This document shows, piece by piece, positions 15,100 to 19,141 of a DNA stretch of 19,141 nt; within the stretch, counting starts at the first letter, position 1; each line of letters starts with the position of its first letter. The DNA lies in assembly GCA_029261955.1 (NCBI GenBank), contig JAJDAI010000865.1, forward strand, positions 1 to 19,141, written 5' to 3'. Made by a program: the position numbers and the translations under genes. The DNA comes from Deltaproteobacteria bacterium (GTDB taxonomy: Bacteria > Myxococcota_A > UBA796 > UBA9615). The notes beneath the pieces were generated by a model. The model worked only from the letters and a program-made list of their open reading frames with translations. It did no database searches and was not told the origin of the DNA.

Positions 15100-15765
15100 T
15101 CATGCCCGCTCATGGGGACCGTCGTAGCCGCACACCCCCATCCGGGGTGAGTTCACGATGGGCAGCCGAGACTCCTCGAGCCACGCCTCGCACTCGGGGC
15201 ACTGGGCTTCCTCGTCTGCGCCGTGGGCCTCGCACAGCGTCGTGCGGCAGTACGCGCAGATCCACGAGGCGGGCTCGGTGCACTCGGCTTCGCAGACCCA
15301 GGGAACGTCGTGGTTCCTCGCGAGCTGGACGATGCGCTTCTTCGGCCCGCCGACCCGGCCGACGACGCGGCCCGAGAGGTGGGTCGTGCTCCCGAAGTCG
15401 TACTGGTATGCAAAGCGGTCCCCCACGTCGAGGGCGGCGCTCACCTTCGCCCTCATGGACTTGGGAGGGGGGCCGAACCCGTAGCCGAAGTCGTCCGCGA
15501 CGCTGTCGTACCGCTGTTCTCCGATCTCGAACGACGAGAGGTGACCGCAGCACTCGAGCCAGACGTCCCGCAGGTAGCCGTCCAGGTCGGCGAAGGTGGC
15601 GCTCTTGGTCACCGAGACGTGCAGCCACCACACGGGGTCGTATCGGTCCCGGATCGCCAGGTGCAGTCGATCGCCCGGGCCGAGGCAGGTGCTCAGGTGT
15701 CGGGACATCCCGCGAGACGAGTAGCTCTTCTCGCAGGCAGCGCAGGTTCCGGTGGGAGTGTCCAT
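15100..15765 (-). CDS. pRiA4b ORF-3-like (IS1096 TnpR-like) protein with N- and C-terminal zinc fingers
   Basis: The predicted protein has 221 residues. GAGGA lies about 10 bases before the ATG. The N-terminus has a C2HC finger (Cys8, Cys11, His23, Cys27). The middle (about 30-140) has the plasmid pRiA4b ORF-3-like pattern: LHLAIRD, FADLDGYLRDVWLECCGHLSSFEI, RFAYQYDFGSTTHLSG (YDFG at 122-125). The C-terminus has a dense zinc-binding cluster (Cys158, 162, 170, 173, 178, His181, Cys189, 192), like a short ZnF ending in CPECEAW. Despite the IS-passenger name of the family there is no transposase or terminal repeat here. It is a soluble cytoplasmic protein, possibly nucleic-acid or protein binding; function unknown. 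Confidence 0.8.
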   Translation of the reverse strand: MDTPTGTCAACEKSYSSRGMSRHLSTCLGPGDRLHLAIRDRYDPVWWLHVSVTKSATFADLDGYLRDVWLECCGHLSSFEIGEQRYDSVADDFGYGFGPPPKSMRAKVSAALDVGDRFAYQYDFGSTTHLSGRVVGRVGGPKKRIVQLARNHDVPWVCEAECTEPASWICAYCRTTLCEAHGADEEAQCPECEAWLEESRLPIVNSPRMGVCGYDGPHERA

Positions 15766-15793
15766 GGGGCGTCGTTCCTCGCGTCGAGCGTTC

Positions 15794-15864
15794 GGGCTGG
15801 TTGAGCCTGCCGGAGCGACGAGGTTCTACTCGATGATGGGGGACCCCTCAACCGCGGCCAGCCC
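15794..15864. other. Bulged 12-bp inverted repeat between genes
   Basis: GGGCTGGTTGAG at 15794-15805 pairs with CTCAA at 15847-15851 and CCAGCCC at 15858-15864, leaving a 6-base CCGCGG bulge (or an alternative 7-bp GGTTGAG/CTCAACC pairing) and a loop of about 41 bases. It lies just after the ferritin-like gene's stop and before the next minus-strand gene. No T-run follows, so it may be a 3' stabilising or factor-dependent terminator structure. Confidence 0.35.
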
Positions 15865-15867
15865 CCC

Positions 15868-16986
15868 TCACCCCAGCAAGACCTCCGCCGCAGGCAGGAT
15901 CACCCGCTCGATCCCCCGGCGCAGCGCACGCCCCACATCGGCGTCCGCGATCAGCCCGTGAGCCTCCAGCGTCTCGTCGACCTCGCCCGCCTCGAAGAAG
16001 CCCTGCACGTCGACCTCGGCGAAGACCGCCCTCAAAGCCACCTTCACCGGCTCCCCCCCGGTATCCACGGCCCAGCGCAGGGTCCGCCAGGCCAGCTCGG
16101 CGTGCTCGCCCTCGTCCTGCACCAGGGCCCTGAGCACGGTCCGCACCGCGGGGTCCTTCGCCCGGGCCAGCTGCTCGGCCGCGCGGATGGCGGCCAGCGT
16201 CTCGCCGATGCAGCCCTCCTTCGCGGTGTCGACGGCCAGCTGGACGAGGGACTCGCTCAGCGGCAGCGAGCTGCCCGGCAGCTCGAGGTTCGCGGGCTCC
16301 ACGGGCTCCCCGTAGGCCGCGGCCAGGCCGAAGCACATGCGCGCGTGGCGGATCTCGTCGGCCGCCGCCTTCTGCGCGGCGAGCAGCAGCTCCGGCGGGG
16401 CGCCGTGCACCATCAGGTCGAGGGTGAAGCGCGCGAAGGACGCGATGGACGCGTGCTCGTAGAGGCCCGCCACCCGCCAGCGCTTCGCCAGCGTCGCGCG
16501 CTGGGTGTCGTTCAGCTCGAGGCCGGTGATGGGCACCGCGGCCGACCAGCGGCTGCCGCGACGCAGGGTCGCCACGCGGGCCTGCTCGGCGACGACGAGG
16601 GGGCGGCCGTCGACCGCGGTGCCGGGCGGGCTCGGCGCGCAGAGGGCGCTGAGCTCGGGGTCGTGCACCCAGGTCGCGCGCACGGTGCACTCGCCGAACT
16701 CGGGGTCCTCGGAGACCACCTCGACGGTGTCGAGGCCGTAGTACTCGGCGCCCTCGCAGCGGTAGTCGGACAGGCCGACCGACCCCCGAACGGCGGCGTC
16801 CGCGTCCAGCTCTTCGCAGGTGTCGGCGCCCTGCTCGTCCAGCGAGACGACGTACTCCTCGTCGACCTGGCAGCCCGTCAAGGCAACCGTGGCCGCGATC
16901 CCCGCGCCGCCCAGGATGGAGCGGATGTGTCGCGAGAAGCGGGTCGAGAAGGGGCGGTAGCTGTCGTCGATCGTCCGAGCGGCCAT
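15868..16986 (-). CDS. Ferritin-like (diiron) lipoprotein
   Basis: The predicted protein has 372 residues from the ATG at 16986, fixed by GGAGG 8 bases upstream; an ATG 30 bases further out lacks a site. An unusually long n-region (about 28 residues) precedes GIAATVALTGC (Cys39). Residues about 45-145 are a Cys-containing, acidic extracytoplasmic region. Residues about 165-290 are a four-helix ferritin-like domain with the expected ligands: Glu177 (YEHAS), Glu211 and His214 (DEIRHA), Glu257 or Glu262 (KEGCIGET), and Glu292 and His295 (DEGEHA). Similar ferritin-like proteins are common in Myxococcota, but the reaction is unknown. It lies 77 bases after two CNBD genes and has a CRP-like palindrome next to its start. 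Confidence 0.85.
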   Translation of the reverse strand: MAARTIDDSYRPFSTRFSRHIRSILGGAGIAATVALTGCQVDEEYVVSLDEQGADTCEELDADAAVRGSVGLSDYRCEGAEYYGLDTVEVVSEDPEFGECTVRATWVHDPELSALCAPSPPGTAVDGRPLVVAEQARVATLRRGSRWSAAVPITGLELNDTQRATLAKRWRVAGLYEHASIASFARFTLDLMVHGAPPELLLAAQKAAADEIRHARMCFGLAAAYGEPVEPANLELPGSSLPLSESLVQLAVDTAKEGCIGETLAAIRAAEQLARAKDPAVRTVLRALVQDEGEHAELAWRTLRWAVDTGGEPVKVALRAVFAEVDVQGFFEAGEVDETLEAHGLIADADVGRALRRGIERVILPAAEVLLG

Positions 16987-17001
16987 GAATCGTCCTCCAG
17001 G

Positions 17002-17017
17002 TGTGCTGGCGAACACA
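17002..17017. promoter_or_regulatory. Candidate CRP/FNR-type operator (TGTG-N8-CACA)
   Basis: TGTG CTGGCGAA CACA occurs 16-31 bases before the ferritin-like gene's ATG, in the 77-base gap. TGTG-N8-CACA is the spacing of the CRP consensus TGTGA-N6-TCACA, although the fifth base of each half differs (C and A). Its place near the start would suit repression. Confidence 0.3.
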
Positions 17018-17063
17018 GCAGGAAGCGTGCCGATCGATCCGGGCGGCCGAGGCCGGGTGCTGG

Positions 17064-17576
17064 CTACCCCGCGAGCTGCTCGGGCAGACCCAGCTCCCGG
17101 TGGAGCGGCTCGAACTCGCCCGTCTGGGCCGCCTTCAGGGAGTCCGTCAGCTTCCTGAGCTTGCGCGCAAGCTCGCGCGCCACCAGGTGCTGGAACTTCG
17201 CCGCCGCGGGGGTGCGGGACGCGAACATCTCGTCCAGCAGGGTGCGGCTCACCGCCCCCACCACCGTCGGCCCGACCGCGACGCAGCCCGCGCTCCGGGT
17301 GGCCTGGTCCAGCAGCGCCATGGTCCCGAAGAGCTCGCCGCGCCCCATCTCGTGCAGCCGGACGGGCATGCCCCCGACATCTCGGGTGACCCCCACCGTC
17401 CCGTCGAGGATGACGAACATCTCGGCGCGGACGCCGCCGCTGCCCTTGCCCTCGCGCAGGAAGACGTGGCCGTCCTTCACCTCGCGCACCGACAGCAGCC
17501 GGTCGATCAGGGCGAGCTCGTCGTCCTCGAATTCGGAGAAGGCCGGCAGGTGCCGCAGGATGTCGAAGCTGTTCAT
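17064..17576 (-). CDS. Cyclic-nucleotide-binding-domain protein, no HTH (second of pair)
   Basis: The predicted protein has 170 residues. The start ATG overlaps the upstream CNBD gene's TGA by 4 bases (ATGA). Residues about 8-125 form a CNBD beta-roll (DGHVFLREG, MFVILDGTVGV, RGELFGTMALLDQATRSAGC), followed by a long charged helix (about 128-152, ARELARKLRKLTDSLKAA). The phosphate-binding cassette keeps Arg94 but has Thr85 where the conserved Glu (FGE) should be. No DNA-binding domain follows, so it is not a CRP-type regulator; such stand-alone domains usually act through protein contacts. It is probably co-transcribed with its partner and possibly with the ferritin-like gene. Confidence 0.85.
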   Translation of the reverse strand: MNSFDILRHLPAFSEFEDDELALIDRLLSVREVKDGHVFLREGKGSGGVRAEMFVILDGTVGVTRDVGGMPVRLHEMGRGELFGTMALLDQATRSAGCVAVGPTVVGAVSRTLLDEMFASRTPAAAKFQHLVARELARKLRKLTDSLKAAQTGEFEPLHRELGLPEQLAG

Positions 17577-18109
17577 GCGGAACCTCCAGTGCCCCAGAGC
17601 AGCCGGCTGAGGGCCGAGGTCAGCCAGCCTGACTGCACGGGGCGCGCGGTGGCGGTGGTGCCGCCGAGCTGGGTGACCAGGAAGTCGTTGCTGTGGCGGA
17701 TGCGCGCGGCCAGGTCGACCGACAGGGTTCGCAGCAGCGCGGTCGCGAGGCGGGGTTGGCTGACGCGCAGCTCGATGAGGTCGTCGCTGGCGAGGCGGTA
17801 CAGGACCGACTCCTCCGCCGCCGAGACGGTCGCCGAGGCGGGGCCTCCGTCGATCAGCCCGACCTCCCCGACCCAGTGCTCGGGCTGCACCTCGGCCAGG
17901 GTGAGCTCGCCGTCGGGCCCGTCCACGGTCACCCGCAGCAGGCCTTCGCTCACGAAATAGAGGGCGTCGCTGTGCTCGCCTTCGCACAGCACGACCGCGC
18001 CGGGGTGGCGGGTCACGCGACTCATGCGGTCGAGCAGGGCCTGCGCCTCGTCGGGCTTGATCCCGGGGACCAGGCGGCGGCAGAGCTGCGTCTTCGGATC
18101 GATGGCCAT
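17573..18109 (-). CDS. Cyclic-nucleotide-binding-domain protein, no HTH (first of pair)
   Basis: The predicted protein has 178 residues. GGAG about 5 bases before the ATG supports the start. Residues about 8-125 are a CNBD (HPGAVVLCEGEHSDALYFVSEG, then WVGEVGLIDGGPASATV at 79-95). Glu82 of the phosphate-binding cassette is present, but the Arg expected after the Pro is Ala91. This is the reverse of the neighbour's defect. The C-terminus (about 140-178) is a loose Thr/Trp-rich tail without HTH. It starts a two- or three-gene unit and may form a heteromer with the next product. Whether either binds cAMP or c-di-GMP cannot be told from sequence. Confidence 0.85.
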   Translation of the reverse strand: MAIDPKTQLCRRLVPGIKPDEAQALLDRMSRVTRHPGAVVLCEGEHSDALYFVSEGLLRVTVDGPDGELTLAEVQPEHWVGEVGLIDGGPASATVSAAEESVLYRLASDDLIELRVSQPRLATALLRTLSVDLAARIRHSNDFLVTQLGGTTATARPVQSGWLTSALSRLLWGTGGSA

Positions 18110-18131
18110 GGGCGCTCCGTTGGGGGATCGG

Positions 18132-18149
18132 ACCCTACCAGGGTCCTGG
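18132..18149 (-). promoter_or_regulatory. Extended -10 (TGGTAGGGT) with overlapping near-palindrome
   Basis: On the minus strand TGGTAGGGT (18140-18132) fits TGnTAnnnT and would start a leader of about 15 bases carrying the GGAG site of the CNBD gene. A poor -35 (TAATCA, 18160-18155) lies 17 bases upstream. The near-palindrome CCAGG-GT-CCTGG (18138-18149) fills the spacer, a usual operator place. Confidence 0.3.
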
Positions 18150-18157
18150 GCAGCTGA

Positions 18158-18739
18158 TTACAGCTCGATGCCGTCGACTTCGGCCTGCCAGGCCTCCGCT
18201 TCGGTCCACTCCAGCAGCTCGTAGACGCTGCCTTCGGCGTGGTCGTCGGGGCTGAAGACCTGCTTGTTCGCTTCGAGGCCGGCCTCGTCCAGCGTGTCCT
18301 GGGACAGCACGTAGGAGCCGACGTAGGGCCCGTCGACGTAGACGCTGCGGCTGTTCCAGGCGGTCCAGGCCCAGGTCTCGCCGGCGGTCATCGTGCCGGT
18401 GCCCTCGAAGGTCCCGTAGCCGTCGAAGAAGCTGAAGGTGTACTCGCCCGTGTCGGGGTCGATGGTGCCTTCGATGACGTAGTGGTCCCAGGTCGTCGGG
18501 TCGCTCTGCTGGTACACGTCCTCGACCAGGCTCCCCTCACTCGGGTCGAGCGTGCGGTGGATGAGGACGCGCGCAGGCGGGGTCTCCTGGCCGTTGGGCA
18601 GCGTGAACACCGACGTGCCGCCCAGGTACTGCTCGGCCGGCTCGGGCGTGGGCTCGGCGGCGGAATCATCGTCGTCGACGGTCATCACCGTCGGGCAGGC
18701 GACGAGCAGGGCGGAGAGCAGCAGGAGCAGGAGTCTCAT
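18158..18739 (-). CDS. Small lipoprotein of unknown function
   Basis: The predicted protein has 193 residues. The signal MRLLLLLLSALLVAC (Cys15) precedes a short DDDDSAAEPTPEPAEQ tether that combines the Asp and TPEP linker types used elsewhere in the window. The rest (about 38-193) looks like a single beta-rich domain (ARVLIHRTLDPSEGSLVEDVY, DHYVIEGTIDPDTGEYTFSF, TFEGTGTMTAGETWAWTAW), perhaps a lipocalin- or META-like barrel, but I do not recognise a family. The start ATG overlaps the upstream gene's stop by 4 bases, so it is expressed together with the partial gene at the right edge. Confidence 0.8.
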   Translation of the reverse strand: MRLLLLLLSALLVACPTVMTVDDDDSAAEPTPEPAEQYLGGTSVFTLPNGQETPPARVLIHRTLDPSEGSLVEDVYQQSDPTTWDHYVIEGTIDPDTGEYTFSFFDGYGTFEGTGTMTAGETWAWTAWNSRSVYVDGPYVGSYVLSQDTLDEAGLEANKQVFSPDDHAEGSVYELLEWTEAEAWQAEVDGIEL

Positions 18740-19141
18740 GGCGGCAAAGAGTACAGGTGGAAGTTGGCTGTGCGCAGCAGGAGCGAGCCCAGCGCGGGCT
18801 CGGGGGAGGAGCGCCGCAGGACGAGGTGGCTGACGCCTTCTCTTCGCAGGGTCTCGGCGAGTTCTCGGGGATCGGCCGACTCGCTGCCTTGCCGCATGCG
18901 GGCGCGCAGGGCCGCCACGCGATGCTCGGTCGGCAGGGGCTCGTCGAAGGGCAGGCAGGCGCAGGCGAGCTCGACGCGGCGCCTCCACTCCAAGGCCACG
19001 CCGCGGTCGAAGAGCGCCTCTCCGCCGTCCTTCCAGGTCACGTAGAGGGCGCGCTTCGCGATGGGGCGGAGCTCGTCGAAGGAGTCCGGCGGCACGGCGA
19101 TGAGCGCGGTCTCGGGCAGCTTCGCCTGGATCCATCGCCCC
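18736..19141 (-). CDS. C-terminal part of a protein, probably the soluble tail of a polytopic membrane protein (5' end beyond window)
   Basis: The minus frame is open from the right edge to TGA at 18736; 134 residues are visible. It begins GRWIQAKLPETALIAVPPDSF and goes on ELRPIAKRALYVTWKDGGEALF, EWRRRVE, and a long helix before LAETLRREGVSHLVLRR. This is the pattern of the C-terminal soluble domain of DUF6798-like and related membrane proteins (W...TP.da..l.Pp....FR..a.R..yV.wK), which usually follows many transmembrane helices. The GTG at 19095 falls inside the conserved stretch and is unlikely to be the start. The family call is by recall and tentative; the coding frame is secure because its stop overlaps the next start by ATGA. 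Confidence 0.6.
   Translation of the reverse strand, partial: GRWIQAKLPETALIAVPPDSFDELRPIAKRALYVTWKDGGEALFDRGVALEWRRRVELACACLPFDEPLPTEHRVAALRARMRQGSESADPRELAETLRREGVSHLVLRRSSPEPALGSLLLRTANFHLYSLPP

Noticed and set aside
15100..15765. Insertion sequence suggested by the IS1096 TnpR-like family name
   Set aside because: No transposase, terminal inverted repeats or target duplication found around the gene.

Overview
The window is high-GC DNA, by eye around 70% G+C, and was most likely taken from a member of the Myxococcota or a related deltaproteobacterial lineage. The evidence is a MYXO-CTERM-like C-terminus (CRC, short hydrophobic run, RRRR), MopE-type metal-binding repeats, an FG-GAP propeller with TSP3 repeats, CotH and lamin-tail surface proteins, and many lipoproteins with aspartate-rich (DDDDSA-type) tethers. 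I see no rRNA, tRNA, CRISPR array, transposase or phage gene. This looks like ordinary chromosome coding mainly for envelope proteins.

Layout. 1-2049 (-) is a secreted beta-propeller/TSP3 protein that runs off the left edge. 2050-2422 is a non-coding gap with one inverted repeat. 2423-7682 (-) is a tight three-gene operon read from high to low coordinates: a lamin-tail lipoprotein, a lamin-tail plus CotH-kinase lipoprotein, and a CBM-like/MopE/Asp-linker/MYXO-CTERM protein. The three are joined by an ATGA overlap and an 8-base gap. 7735-12210 (+) holds an unknown cytoplasmic protein, a small cytochrome-c-like lipoprotein with an odd CxCH motif, a 955-residue LamG/Ig-like lipoprotein, and a TMEM220-type membrane protein overlapping it by ATGA. 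12222-14716 (-) is a DUF885 metallohydrolase-like exported protein followed by a small lipoprotein. Upstream of the DUF885 gene lies the C-terminal winged helix of a Fic-family protein, apparently a gene remnant. 15100-15765 (-) is a pRiA4b ORF-3-like protein with zinc-finger ends. 15868-18109 (-) holds two overlapping cyclic-nucleotide-binding-domain genes followed by a ferritin-like lipoprotein. 18158-19141 (-) is a small lipoprotein coupled to the C-terminal end of a protein cut by the right edge.

How the genes work together. Nine of the sixteen genes encode exported proteins, and seven of these have a lipobox. The best candidate for a joint system is the 2423-7682 operon: a predicted extracellular Fam20C-like (CotH) kinase made with a Ca/Cu-type repeat protein and two lamin-tail surface proteins. 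A second unit of interest is the pair of CNBD proteins, whose phosphate-binding cassettes are degenerate in complementary positions, next to a diiron ferritin-like lipoprotein with a CRP-like palindrome just upstream of its start. Several starts lack a Shine-Dalgarno sequence and instead have a TAnnnT box 5-8 bases before the ATG, suggesting leaderless mRNAs.
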